Source: Shewanella mangrovisoli
GTDB lineage: Bacteria; Pseudomonadota; Gammaproteobacteria; Enterobacterales; Shewanellaceae
DNA: 64,000 bases
Direction: 5' to 3'
Assembly: GCF_019457635.1 (NCBI RefSeq)
Contig: NZ_CP080412.1
Location: 744,001-808,000 of the forward strand
In this document: positions 12,305 to 20,751 of the stretch, one piece after another
Layout of the letters: every line of letters starts with the position of its first letter
Numbering within the stretch: position 1 is the first letter of the stretch
Made by a program: the position numbers and the translations under genes
The notes under the pieces: generated by a model
What the model was told of the DNA's origin: nothing
Seen by the model: only the letters and a program-made list of their open reading frames with translations
Database searches by the model: none

Positions 12305-13108
12305 ATGCACACAGATATCAATGCGTTATTTGCCGCCCTCTGGCAAGACTATATTCAAATGACCCCATCTGCGGCCAAGGTGCACGAGCTACTCGGTCAC
12401 GGCAAGCCAATTATCAACGACCATATCGCCCTGCGTACTTTTAACATCGCTAAGGTGAATTTAGCCGTATTGGCCGAGCACTTTACCTCTTTAGGTTATG
12501 TGGCTTGTGGTGATTATAAGTTTGAACAGAAAAAACTGGTGGCTAAGCATTTTGAGCACCCTGATGCGACTCAGCCAAAGGTGTTTATTTCTGAGTTATT
12601 GGTGGAAGAATTTAGCCCATCACTGCAAAGCACCATCCAAGGTTTGATTGCCCAAGTGGATGAAGAGGCGACAAAAGCGGATAACTTTATCTATTCGGGT
12701 CGCCATTGGTCACTGGATGCTAAGACCTATGAGGCGCTGCTCGAAGAGAGCGAATATGCGGCTTGGGTGGCGGCCTTTGGCTACCGGGCTAATCATTTTA
12801 CAGTCTCTATCAATCACCTCGAGGGCTTCGAGACATTAGAGTCTGTGAACGATGCGCTTAAGCAAGCGGGCTTTGTGCTGAATAGTGCAGGTGGTGAGAT
12901 CAAAGGTTCGCCAGAGGTGTTACTGGAGCAATCATCGACCATGGCCGATAAAATCGCTGTGGCATTTAGCGATGCAACGGTTGAGATTCCAAGCTGCTTC
13001 TATGAATTTGCCCTGCGTTATCCCAAGGCGAATGGTGAGCTGTACACGGGTTTCGTGGCCGCATCAGCCGATAAGATTTTTGAGAGCACAAACGCGAAAA
13101 AGGCCTAA
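12305..13108 (+). CDS. DUF1338 family protein (2-oxoadipate dioxygenase/HglS-like)
   Basis: A 267-residue member of the DUF1338 family. Characterised relatives (HglS of Pseudomonas putida) are Fe(II) enzymes converting 2-oxoadipate to 2-hydroxyglutarate. Candidate metal ligands are His40 in DHIALRTF, the histidine of NHFTVSIN and the glutamate of FYEFALRYP. It is shorter than HglS, so substrate assignment is uncertain. It has its own AAAAGGAG site and terminator next to the AST genes, which hints at a role in amino-acid or dicarboxylate catabolism, but that is context only. Confidence 0.8.
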   Translation: MHTDINALFAALWQDYIQMTPSAAKVHELLGHGKPIINDHIALRTFNIAKVNLAVLAEHFTSLGYVACGDYKFEQKKLVAKHFEHPDATQPKVFISELLVEEFSPSLQSTIQGLIAQVDEEATKADNFIYSGRHWSLDAKTYEALLEESEYAAWVAAFGYRANHFTVSINHLEGFETLESVNDALKQAGFVLNSAGGEIKGSPEVLLEQSSTMADKIAVAFSDATVEIPSCFYEFALRYPKANGELYTGFVAASADKIFESTNAKKA

Positions 13109-13140
13109 TGAATTAAGGTAGTTGTTGACTCATCTTAAAC

Positions 13141-13168
13141 AAAAACGCCATCGATAGATGGCGTTTTT
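13141..13168. terminator. bidirectional terminator between DUF1338 gene and kinase gene
   Basis: A perfect stem AAAAACGCCATC/GATGGCGTTTTT with a GATA loop and T/A runs on both sides can serve the + strand gene and the − strand kinase operon. Confidence 0.88.
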
Positions 13169-13233
13169 ATTAGTAGCACTAGAGCAACACTCAGAGCAAA
13201 TAGTTAGCTTAACACTCGTTCGCTAAGCACTCG

Positions 13234-14562
13234 TTAGCTAAAGACCAGTTCAATACTGAGGCCTGATAAGTGGCTGCTGTGCTTAAACTTAAGCTCAATG
13301 CCGTATTGCTCGGCAATTTCTTTCACTATCGATAACCCTAGACCATGGCCCATCACAGATTCATCGAGTCGCGTACCCCTTTGGGTGAGTTTATCGAGTT
13401 CGTCGTCTGCAACACCTGGACCATCATCATCTATGCTGAGGCAGAGCTTGTTCTGTTCCTTCCACAGTTTAACCGTGACTTGGCTGCTCGCCCATTTAAA
13501 GGCGTTATCGAGCAGATTCCCTAAGAGCTCCATACCATCTTCCCTATGGATGGGCAGGCGCTGGATACTAGGGTCAAGCTCAAAGTTGCAGTCGATGCTT
13601 TTGCTTCTATGCACTTTGTTGAGGGTATTGGCGAGGCTGTGAAGATCCCTCGGTACCACTAACTGGGCGGCAGGTAACATATCACCGGTGATCCGCGCCG
13701 CAGCAAGTTTACGTTCGACCATTTTATGGATAGCGTCGAGCTGCTGTTGCAGCGCCATGGCGGTATCGGGATCTTTAAGCCCCAAGGCTTCAACCTGTTG
13801 TTGCATCACCGCCAGTGGGGTTTTTAGCCCATGGCTTAAGTTGCCTAAGTTGTTGCGACTACGCTCAATTTGCTTGGCGGTGTATTCCAATAACTCATTG
13901 TAGGTCTTCGCCAGTGGTTGCACTTCGGGCGGAATGTTATTCAGCTCTAAGGCGTTAATCTCGCCTTCTTGTAGGCGGGAGAGCGCATGTTGGATCTGTT
14001 TTACTGGTTTAAAGGATTGACGCAGGATCAAGAAGATCCCCGCGATCATAGCCACCAACATGGCGAGGTTAATCCCAAGCTTAGTGCCATAGACCTCACT
14101 AAACACGCGCCGGCCGATACTCAAATCCTGCGCTACTGTAAGTGTCGCGGTGACATTGGCGCTGCTGGAGTTTAACCCTAGGGATAATAGCTGCATATCA
14201 TTGTTTTTCGGCCCTTTTGCTTGCCATACGCGGGTCTGGTTTGGCGCTAAAGGTTCGATATCGAGCTGCATGTCCCATAGGGAGCGGGAGCGGATCACTT
14301 CATTGGGCAGGTTGAGCTGGAAATAACGCCCCGAATAGGCAGGGCGATAGAAGCTCGACAGTTGGCTCTGATCGATATGGATCTCCCCATTGTTGATATG
14401 GGTCGCCAACATGATGTGCTCAAGATCTTCTTCTAAGCGGTTGATAATGGAGTCGTGAAACGCTTGGCGCAGCATGGACTCAAACAATATGAGTCCAATC
14501 ACTGTGCCTAACACTAATAAGCCCGTTAACCATAAACTGAGCTTAGTGCGAATGGAGATCAT
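13234..14562 (-). CDS. sensor histidine kinase (PhoQ/QseC-like)
   Basis: A 442-residue inner-membrane kinase. Transmembrane helices lie at about 8–28 and 163–180 around a ~130-residue periplasmic sensor domain, followed by a HAMP-like segment. The phospho-acceptor is His244 in LSHGLKTPLAV, followed by the N box (LLGNLLDNAFKWA) and G boxes (DDDGPG, GHGLGLSI). It overlaps the response-regulator gene by 4 bases, so the pair is cotranscribed with the PepSY gene upstream. The stimulus is not known; PepSY-linked systems of this type often respond to envelope stress or cations. Confidence 0.9.
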   Translation of the reverse strand: MISIRTKLSLWLTGLLVLGTVIGLILFESMLRQAFHDSIINRLEEDLEHIMLATHINNGEIHIDQSQLSSFYRPAYSGRYFQLNLPNEVIRSRSLWDMQLDIEPLAPNQTRVWQAKGPKNNDMQLLSLGLNSSSANVTATLTVAQDLSIGRRVFSEVYGTKLGINLAMLVAMIAGIFLILRQSFKPVKQIQHALSRLQEGEINALELNNIPPEVQPLAKTYNELLEYTAKQIERSRNNLGNLSHGLKTPLAVMQQQVEALGLKDPDTAMALQQQLDAIHKMVERKLAAARITGDMLPAAQLVVPRDLHSLANTLNKVHRSKSIDCNFELDPSIQRLPIHREDGMELLGNLLDNAFKWASSQVTVKLWKEQNKLCLSIDDDGPGVADDELDKLTQRGTRLDESVMGHGLGLSIVKEIAEQYGIELKFKHSSHLSGLSIELVFS

Positions 14563-15233
14563 ACAGTCAGGCCGTGGAAGATATAACCTTGGCCGCGGCG
14601 GGTTTCAATCGCGGTTTTGCCGAGTTTTTTACGCAGGTGAGTCACGTAAACTTCAACCACGTTACTCTCTTTCTCATCGTCAAACTGATAGAGCTTGTCC
14701 GTCAGTTGTGCCTTAGATAACAGTTTCTTAGGCGACATGAGGAAGATTTTTAACAGCCTGAACTCCATGGCGGTCAACTCATACAAATGCTCGCCAACGC
14801 TTACAGTCTGCTCGGCTTCATCTAAGGTGACGCCACCATAGCTCAACTGTTTACTCGGATTATTTAATCGGCCATGCGCGCGGTGGATAAGCGCCTGGAT
14901 ACGCGCTAATAATTCCTGAGCATGGAAGGGTTTACCTAAATAATCATCGGCGCCGGCATTAAAGCCTTCGACCTTTTCATGCCATTGGCTGCGGGCGGTC
15001 AGCATGATAACCGGTGTGCTAATGCCTTGGTTACGCCAACCTTCGAGTAATTCCAGTCCATTGCCGTCGGGGAGGCCAATGTCTAAGATCACGCAGTCGT
15101 ATTGGGTTTCTTTAACGAGGTAATCGGCTTCAACTGCTTTGTCAGTAATATCGGTAACGTAGCCAGCCTGTTTGAGTTGTTTCTCCAGTTCGGAGACCAA
15201 CATCGGATTATCTTCAACGAGTAGCAGTTTCAT
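14559..15233 (-). CDS. OmpR-family response regulator
   Basis: A 224-residue transcriptional regulator. The receiver domain (1–~115) has phospho-acceptor Asp51 (VILDIGLPDG) and the conserved Lys in YLGKPF. A C-terminal winged helix follows (ELTAMEFRLLKIFL; VVEVYVTHLRKKLG). The start was set at 15233 because MKLLLVEDNPML is the normal beginning of the family; the frame stays open upstream through 20 more codons that belong to the PepSY gene in another frame. It overlaps both neighbours, indicating a tightly coupled PepSY–RR–HK operon. Confidence 0.9.
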   Translation of the reverse strand: MKLLLVEDNPMLVSELEKQLKQAGYVTDITDKAVEADYLVKETQYDCVILDIGLPDGNGLELLEGWRNQGISTPVIMLTARSQWHEKVEGFNAGADDYLGKPFHAQELLARIQALIHRAHGRLNNPSKQLSYGGVTLDEAEQTVSVGEHLYELTAMEFRLLKIFLMSPKKLLSKAQLTDKLYQFDDEKESNVVEVYVTHLRKKLGKTAIETRRGQGYIFHGLTV

Positions 15234-15561
15234 GTTTTCGACATTCGCTCGGTAGTGCGGTGGAGTGTTCGAGCTGACCATTGGTGGCATCAATACTCAG
15301 ATTCACTATTTGGCCGCGTTGCACTTTGATTTGTAAATCATAGCGCCATTTATGATCTTCTTGATAGAGATGGGCGTCAATTAGTTCGCCTTGGCAAAAT
15401 TGATTCACCACGGCAAGGGTGCCATTGAGGGATAAAATTTGCCCGGAATTGACTAAAGCCTTGGCTTGATAATGTTCTAATTCAATCGGTTCGGCGTGAA
15501 TTATTGTTGGATGCACCAGCGTAAACAGACTGAAAAAACAGATAAAAAACAGCCGTTTCAT
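15214..15561 (-). CDS. PepSY-like periplasmic protein
   Basis: A 115-residue exported protein with a signal peptide (MKRLFFICFFSLFTLVHPTI..HA, cleavage near residue 23). A single PepSY-like alpha/beta fold follows, recognised from YQAKALVNSGQILSL and VQRGQIVNLSIDATNGQL. Such small proteins commonly precede PhoPQ/QseBC-type two-component genes and are thought to bind or modulate the sensor. Its 3' end overlaps the response-regulator start by 20 bases. One Cys pair (Cys56, Cys107) could form a disulfide in the periplasm. Confidence 0.8.
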   Translation of the reverse strand: MKRLFFICFFSLFTLVHPTIIHAEPIELEHYQAKALVNSGQILSLNGTLAVVNQFCQGELIDAHLYQEDHKWRYDLQIKVQRGQIVNLSIDATNGQLEHSTALPSECRKHETATR

Positions 15562-15573
15562 TTATGCTCCCCA

Positions 15574-15608
15574 ATAAAAAATGGCCTAGATTTTATGCTA
15601 GGCCACTT
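15574..15608 (-). terminator. rho-independent terminator of crp
   Basis: Read on the − strand, TGGCCTAG and CTAGGCCA form an 8-bp perfect stem followed by TTTTTTATT, just downstream of the crp stop. Confidence 0.85.
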
Positions 15609-15643
15609 TAATGAAACAGGCTTAAATCAAGCTGAAGTCTATC

Positions 15644-16279
15644 TTAACGGGTACCATATACCACAATGGTTTTACCGTGTGCTTGGATCAAATTCTGCTC
15701 TTCAAGCATCTTTAAGATACGACCCACAGTTTCGCGGGAGCAACCGACGATCTGACCAATTTCTTGGCGAGTGATCTTAATTTGCATGCCGTCTGGGTGA
15801 GTCATGGCATCGGGTTGCTTAGCTAAGTGCAACAATGTCTGGGCAATACGGCCAGCCACATCGAGGAACGCTAAATTACCCACTTTCTGGCTAGTGCTTT
15901 GTAGGCGATACGCCATTTGAGCCGATAGCTTCATCAGAATTTCGGGGTTAACTTGGATTAATTGCTTGAACTTCTTATAAGAGATTTCAGCAATTTCACA
16001 TGCTTGTTTCGCACGAACCCAAGCAGTACGTTCAGCTTGTTCTTCGAACAATCCTAACTCACCGATAAAGTCGCCTTGATTAAGATAAGAAAGGATCATC
16101 TCCTTACCTTCTTCATCTTTAATCAATACCGCTACAGAACCTTTTACGATGTAATAAAGGGTATCAGAGTCTTCACCAGCATGGATCAAGGTGCTTTTAG
16201 CGGGATACTTATGAATGTGACAGTGTGATAAAAACCATTCCAAAGTTGGGTCCGGTTTTGGCTTACCAATCAGAGCCAT
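15644..16279 (-). CDS. crp: cAMP receptor protein
   Basis: Global cAMP-dependent regulator; in Shewanella CRP is known to control anaerobic respiration genes rather than only carbon use. The 211-residue product has the cyclic-nucleotide-binding beta-roll with [20 protein letters not shown]. The C-helix contains [16 protein letters not shown]. The C-terminal helix-turn-helix is [20 protein letters not shown]. Length and sequence match enterobacterial CRP closely. It is monocistronic, with its own terminator, and sits between the two-component operon and a Sel1-like gene in divergent orientation. Confidence 0.97.
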   Translation of the reverse strand: MALIGKPKPDPTLEWFLSHCHIHKYPAKSTLIHAGEDSDTLYYIVKGSVAVLIKDEEGKEMILSYLNQGDFIGELGLFEEQAERTAWVRAKQACEIAEISYKKFKQLIQVNPEILMKLSAQMAYRLQSTSQKVGNLAFLDVAGRIAQTLLHLAKQPDAMTHPDGMQIKITRQEIGQIVGCSRETVGRILKMLEEQNLIQAHGKTIVVYGTR

Positions 16280-16701
16280 GTCGATGTTCCTCGATTGATT
16301 AAAACGAAAGTAAGAATATTCTAAATAAGCATTTTACGTCAATTACACTCATAAAAACTTGATACACCTCTTAGTTTAGAATGAGTGAATAAATGCAATT
16401 AACCACCTAAAATTAGAGCTTATTTTGCTACTTTAGTGATATTAGTCAACTAAATCGGTGCCAAACTCACTGGATTCACTTAACTCTGTAGAGTTAATCA
16501 CATCTTATAAAGGCTTTTAAGGTTTTTTGCGAAGAAAATAACCTCAATTGCGACTAATGAATCAAAGGAATGGGATAATTGCGGCCCCTTAAGGGTTATT
16601 TCTATTTAATATAGGTTCGATTACGCCGATTTAGGCTCGACTTATGGGAATAATTCAGGCTAACTTGAGGGCGCGGTTGTTTTTCGTAAAGAGGTTACCA
16701 G
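16280..16701. promoter_or_regulatory. divergent intergenic region crp / Sel1-like gene
   Basis: A 422-base AT-rich region with no credible ORF. A perfect inverted repeat TTAACTC-TGTA-GAGTTAA lies at 16480–16497, and a CCCTTAAGGG palindrome near 16588. These could be operators or short hairpins. It should hold the crp promoter and the promoter of the gene at 16702; no CRP consensus (TGTGA-N6-TCACA) was found by eye. Confidence 0.4.
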
Positions 16702-17481
16702 GTGAAATACAGACAATGGGTTTTAGGCGCCGGATTCACTTTATCCCTAGGGATGAGTGCTGCCGCGCACGCATTTTCTATTCCACAACCAGCCAATGAA
16801 GTTGCGGCGAGTAAATTTGTGCACATTCAAGTGCAGGCAGAGCAGGGCGATGCCGACGCGCAATTTTTACTGGGGTTGATGTTTCTCTCTGGACGTTACG
16901 TACAGCAAGAAGTGCCGACCGGATTACATTGGATGACCCTTGCCGCCGAACAGCAACACGAAAAGGCGCAGCAAACCTTAGCTGATCTCTCCTTTGAAGG
17001 GCAATTAGTGAAGCGTGACTTAGCTGTGGCCGAACGTTGGTATAAGGACATGGGGGAGCGCGGTAATCGCTGGGCGCAGTTCCGGTTAGGCTTTATTTAT
17101 GCCTCGGGTGGCGATGGCATTGCGCGTAACTGCGGTAAAGCCGTAGAGCAATTTACTCGCGTTGGGGATGATATTGCCCTTGGCAATGTGGCGTGGATTT
17201 TAGCGACTTGCCCCGAAGCCGAATATCGCGACGGTAATAAAGCGCTCGAGTTATCCTTGCAGCTGCTGAAAGTGAACGAGAACGACCCTACTAACCTTGA
17301 TAACTTGGCGGCCGCCTATGCCGAAGTCGGTGATTTTGGCGCCGCGGTATCGACCCAGCAAAAAGCGATAGCCGCCTTAAAGATGACGGCCGAAGCCACC
17401 AAGACCGATGAGTTTCAGCAGCGCCTGCACAGCTATGAGCAAAAGCGCGCCTACCGTGAGACTTTGCGTTTACTCGATTAA
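16702..17481 (+). CDS. periplasmic Sel1/TPR-repeat protein
   Basis: A 259-residue exported protein with a signal peptide (residues 1–~24, ending AHA). Sel1-like repeats span ~40–150 (AEQGDADAQFLLGLMFLSG; LAAEQQHEKAQQTLADLSFEG; ERGNRWAQFRLGFIYASGGDG). A TPR-like stretch follows at ~185–230 (NLDNLAAAYAEVGDFGAAVSTQQKAI). Such solenoids mediate protein contacts; the partner is unknown. The start is GTG with GAGG 8 bases upstream. It is followed by a strong terminator. Confidence 0.82.
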   Translation: MKYRQWVLGAGFTLSLGMSAAAHAFSIPQPANEVAASKFVHIQVQAEQGDADAQFLLGLMFLSGRYVQQEVPTGLHWMTLAAEQQHEKAQQTLADLSFEGQLVKRDLAVAERWYKDMGERGNRWAQFRLGFIYASGGDGIARNCGKAVEQFTRVGDDIALGNVAWILATCPEAEYRDGNKALELSLQLLKVNENDPTNLDNLAAAYAEVGDFGAAVSTQQKAIAALKMTAEATKTDEFQQRLHSYEQKRAYRETLRLLD

Positions 17482-17510
17482 CTTCGTCTGTGGTTGCTTG
17501 TATTGTTATC

Positions 17511-17540
17511 AGCCCGAGCCATGCTCGGGCTGATTGTTTT
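17511..17540 (+). terminator. rho-independent terminator
   Basis: A perfect 9-bp stem AGCCCGAGC/GCTCGGGCT with a CAT loop is followed by GATTGTTTTT. Confidence 0.85.
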
Positions 17541-17613
17541 TATGGATTGCTTTTACGGATTATTTTTGCGGATTGCTTCTGGCGCAATGCTTATTCGCGT
17601 GAGCGGATTGGGC

Positions 17614-18186
17614 TTATGCGAGCGGCCAAGAATGTAAGATCTGATATTCCACGCCGCGTCCGCCATTGGTGGAAAGATACAAATGCAGCTGCTCGGGTGC
17701 TAGCGTGAGTTCAAGCATCGAAGCTTGGATGACTTTCTGCTGTACGAACTCCTTGAGCGTTAGCTCACTCGCCAAGATGCCTGACGGTTTTGCCTTTCTA
17801 AACAAGCTGATATGGGGCCGAAATGGATGCTCACTGAGATGTAATTGCAACTTCTGTGCTAAATCTTGCGCTTGGGATGCGAGTAAAGCCAACTCAGGAC
17901 TTATGCTATCGCCCTTTAAACAACAGACCTGCGCCTTAGGCCACACGGCGATGCTATCCAGCGTGACGCTAAATTGGGGTTTAGCCAGCTTCTCGACGCT
18001 GTCGAGCAACAGTGCCACTTGAGTTGGATTGGCGAGCCCTAAAAAGGCGAGGGTTAAGTGCAAATTGTTTTGCGTCACAGCTTTGGCATTAGGCGCTAAC
18101 TGCGACCTTAAGCTTTGCTGTAATTGCAGCAGTTGTTGCCGCTGTATGCTCGTGGGGGCAAATCCAAGGAAGAGTCGTTGTAACAC
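17614..18186 (-). CDS. thpR: RNA 2',3'-cyclic phosphodiesterase (LigT/ThpR)
   Basis: A 190-residue 2H phosphoesterase that opens RNA 2',3'-cyclic phosphates and was first described as a 2'-5' RNA ligase. The two catalytic HxTx motifs are HLTL (43–46) and HISL (125–128, a serine variant), at the spacing expected for the family. The start codon is GTG with GGGG eight bases upstream. It is a single gene convergent with the Sel1-like gene. Confidence 0.88.
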   Translation of the reverse strand: MLQRLFLGFAPTSIQRQQLLQLQQSLRSQLAPNAKAVTQNNLHLTLAFLGLANPTQVALLLDSVEKLAKPQFSVTLDSIAVWPKAQVCCLKGDSISPELALLASQAQDLAQKLQLHLSEHPFRPHISLFRKAKPSGILASELTLKEFVQQKVIQASMLELTLAPEQLHLYLSTNGGRGVEYQILHSWPLA

Positions 18187-18358
18187 CTGTTTATCCCCAT
18201 CACCTACTCAAACGCCAAACATAAGCTATGCTTTTGTTTGGTATTACAGAAATTCCCGCTGTAATGGTTAATGATAGACTTTAGACGACTTGAGATTCAT
18301 CGCGGGAAGTGTAGAAATAATACCTTAAATGGACTTGTAGGTAAGGAAATCCCTTTTC

Positions 18359-20548
18359 ATGTCAGATGGTTTAGCAAATCCACTCCAACAGGCATTAGTG
18401 ACGATTTTTAGCGAAACGCCACTAGAAACCCTAGAGCAAAATGTTGATCAAGCCTTAGAAGCTATCACATTACAACTCCACTGTGATGGGGTATTTGTGC
18501 TGACGGGCAGTTTAGCCTTAGATCATCTGCGTACCCGCAATTTGTACTTAAAACCGCAATTTAGTCAGGGCCAACAGACGCGAGTCTGGCCATTGGCGCG
18601 TATGCCGTTTTTTCGCTCCTTGGTCAGAACTCCTACGCTGCTGAATCTGCCCGATGTCGATACCTTGCCTGCGGAGGCCCAAGCGGAGCGGGCATTACTG
18701 CGGGATTGGAACGTTAAAAGCCTATTGGTGTTACCGCCTGTGGTATTTGGCGAAACCCGTATTGCCCTCGGCGCGGTCAATTGCTCCGAATGCTGCGAGT
18801 GGAGCGAGGAGTTTATTCAGGAATTTCAACATGCGGCGGTGATGATTGGTTCGGCGATGGAACTCACCCGTATCGCCCACGATATGCTGGCCAGTGAGCA
18901 CAGATACCGCGAAGTCTTTAATCAGCTGCCTTTAGCCTGCGCCTTGCTCGATAAACAGAACCAACTGACCATGCTGAACAAAGTGGCGTTGCAAACCCTG
19001 CCTGTGCAGCATGGATACGATTTATTTAGCATGGTGCGCGAAGAGGAGCATGCCATGCTCACCGACACGCTGCACATGGTGCGCGAAGGCGTATTGGGGC
19101 AAGCCTGGTGTGAGTTACCCCTAAAATCGAATCAACAGCTAGATTGGCTGAGGCTGAGCTTTAGCCAAATCCACGGCAATAAAGACACCCTAGTGATGAT
19201 TGCCGAAGATGTCAGTGAAAAATATCGCCTCGCCGATGAGCTGTCCTTCCATGCGAATTATGATGCCTTGACTGGGTTGCCTAATCGGCTGCATTTTGAG
19301 GCCTTGCTCGAAAACCTGCTGCAAACCAAAGATGATATGCCCACCTGCGTGGCCTTTATCGATGTAGACCAGTTTCAGGTGATCAATAATGTGAGCGGCC
19401 ATCAGGCCGGTGATAAGCTATTGTGTCAGTTAGCATTACGTCTTAAACAACTGGTGCGTAAGGGCGATATTGTCGCGCGCTTGGGCGGCGATGAGTTTGG
19501 GATTTTAATGCATTATTGCAATGTGGATTCGGCGCAGCATATCGCGAATCGGATCTGCACTCAGTTAGCAACCCACGAGTTTATTTGGGAAAACCGTTGC
19601 CACAATGTCAGTGTCAGCATGGGGATCGCTAAGCTCGAAAAGTCCGCAACGGATATTTATACGGTAATGAGTCAGGCCGATGCGGCCTGTCGTCTTGCGA
19701 AGGATAAGGGCCGCAACGGCTGGCACTTGTATAGTGCCAAAGATCCTAAAATGACTCGCCTCTATACTGAGATGATGGCGTCGGTCGATATCGTCAGCGC
19801 CCTCGCACTCAATCAATTTGAGCTTTATTTCCAAAGCATTGCCCCGCTCAATCGCGAAGAGTCCGGCCTGCATTTAGAGGTGCTGCTGCGGATGGTGCAG
19901 GCCAATGGCACTATTGTTTCTCCGGCGATCTTTCTCCCTGCGGCGGAGCGTTACAACTTGGCGGCTAAGGTCGACTTATGGGTGATAGATAATCTGCTGA
20001 AGTGGGGCAGTAGCCATTTGGATATTTGGCAACAGCTGGAGTTGGTCTCGGTCAACCTGTCGGCGACCTCGTTAGGTGACAGCGAGTTTATGAATTGGCT
20101 CGAAATGCGCTTGATGACCGAACCTGAGCTGGTGGACAAGCTCTGCATCGAGATCACCGAAACCGCAGCAGTGAGCCAATTAGATCAAGCCACTAAACTG
20201 ATTGAAGTGCTGCGGCCGTTAAACTGCCAACTGGCGCTGGATGACTTTGGCGCGGGCTTCTCAAGCTTTGCCTACCTTAAACGCTTGAACGTGGATTATG
20301 TCAAAATTGATGGTCAGTTCGTGATTAACCTGTGCGAGGATGAGGCTGACCAAGCCATCATCAAAGCCATTTGTCAGTTAGGGCAAGATATGGGCTTCGA
20401 TGTGGTGGCAGAGTTTGTTGAATCAAAAGAAATCGCATTAAAGTTGAAAAGCTTAGGCGTGGATTATGCGCAGGGCTATGCCATCAATAAGCCCGCGCCG
20501 CTGCTGAGCCTGACCTCAGGACTCGCTAGGCCTTGGATGCTGGATTAG
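18359..20548 (+). CDS. GAF-PAS-GGDEF-EAL c-di-GMP turnover protein
   Basis: A 729-residue cytoplasmic composite. A GAF-like domain at ~15–170 contains a Cys pair (NCSECCEW) that might bind metal or sense redox. A PAS-like domain lies at ~180–290. The GGDEF domain has the intact signature RLGGDEF (376–380). The EAL domain has EVL at 507–509, DDFGAG at 628–633 and VKID. All major catalytic residues of both domains look present, so it could make or break c-di-GMP, with one domain possibly regulatory. No transmembrane segment is seen. It has a good AAGGAAA site and no obvious operon partner. Confidence 0.88.
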   Translation: MSDGLANPLQQALVTIFSETPLETLEQNVDQALEAITLQLHCDGVFVLTGSLALDHLRTRNLYLKPQFSQGQQTRVWPLARMPFFRSLVRTPTLLNLPDVDTLPAEAQAERALLRDWNVKSLLVLPPVVFGETRIALGAVNCSECCEWSEEFIQEFQHAAVMIGSAMELTRIAHDMLASEHRYREVFNQLPLACALLDKQNQLTMLNKVALQTLPVQHGYDLFSMVREEEHAMLTDTLHMVREGVLGQAWCELPLKSNQQLDWLRLSFSQIHGNKDTLVMIAEDVSEKYRLADELSFHANYDALTGLPNRLHFEALLENLLQTKDDMPTCVAFIDVDQFQVINNVSGHQAGDKLLCQLALRLKQLVRKGDIVARLGGDEFGILMHYCNVDSAQHIANRICTQLATHEFIWENRCHNVSVSMGIAKLEKSATDIYTVMSQADAACRLAKDKGRNGWHLYSAKDPKMTRLYTEMMASVDIVSALALNQFELYFQSIAPLNREESGLHLEVLLRMVQANGTIVSPAIFLPAAERYNLAAKVDLWVIDNLLKWGSSHLDIWQQLELVSVNLSATSLGDSEFMNWLEMRLMTEPELVDKLCIEITETAAVSQLDQATKLIEVLRPLNCQLALDDFGAGFSSFAYLKRLNVDYVKIDGQFVINLCEDEADQAIIKAICQLGQDMGFDVVAEFVESKEIALKLKSLGVDYAQGYAINKPAPLLSLTSGLARPWMLD

Positions 20549-20644
20549 TCATATTTTCGATAGGCAATTTTTTAAAATCCGCAACTCTTAATCTATAAGT
20601 GATTAATTTATCAATATTAATCCGATTGTGACCCCACGCAATTT

Positions 20645-20668
20645 GGGCTGCGACAGATTGTCGCGCCC
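20645..20668 (+). other. strong hairpin upstream of copper receptor
   Basis: GGGC-GCGACA pairs with TGTCGC-GCCC around a GAT loop with one bulged T, giving a 10-bp stem. No T run follows, so it is not a clear terminator. It lies about 85 bases before the receptor start and may be an mRNA leader structure. Confidence 0.45.
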
Positions 20669-20751
20669 AGCCGAGTTTTGATTGCGCTTCCTTCGCGAGT
20701 AACAACAATACCCCCACAAAAATCATTAAAAACAATATGTAGGGGAATATC

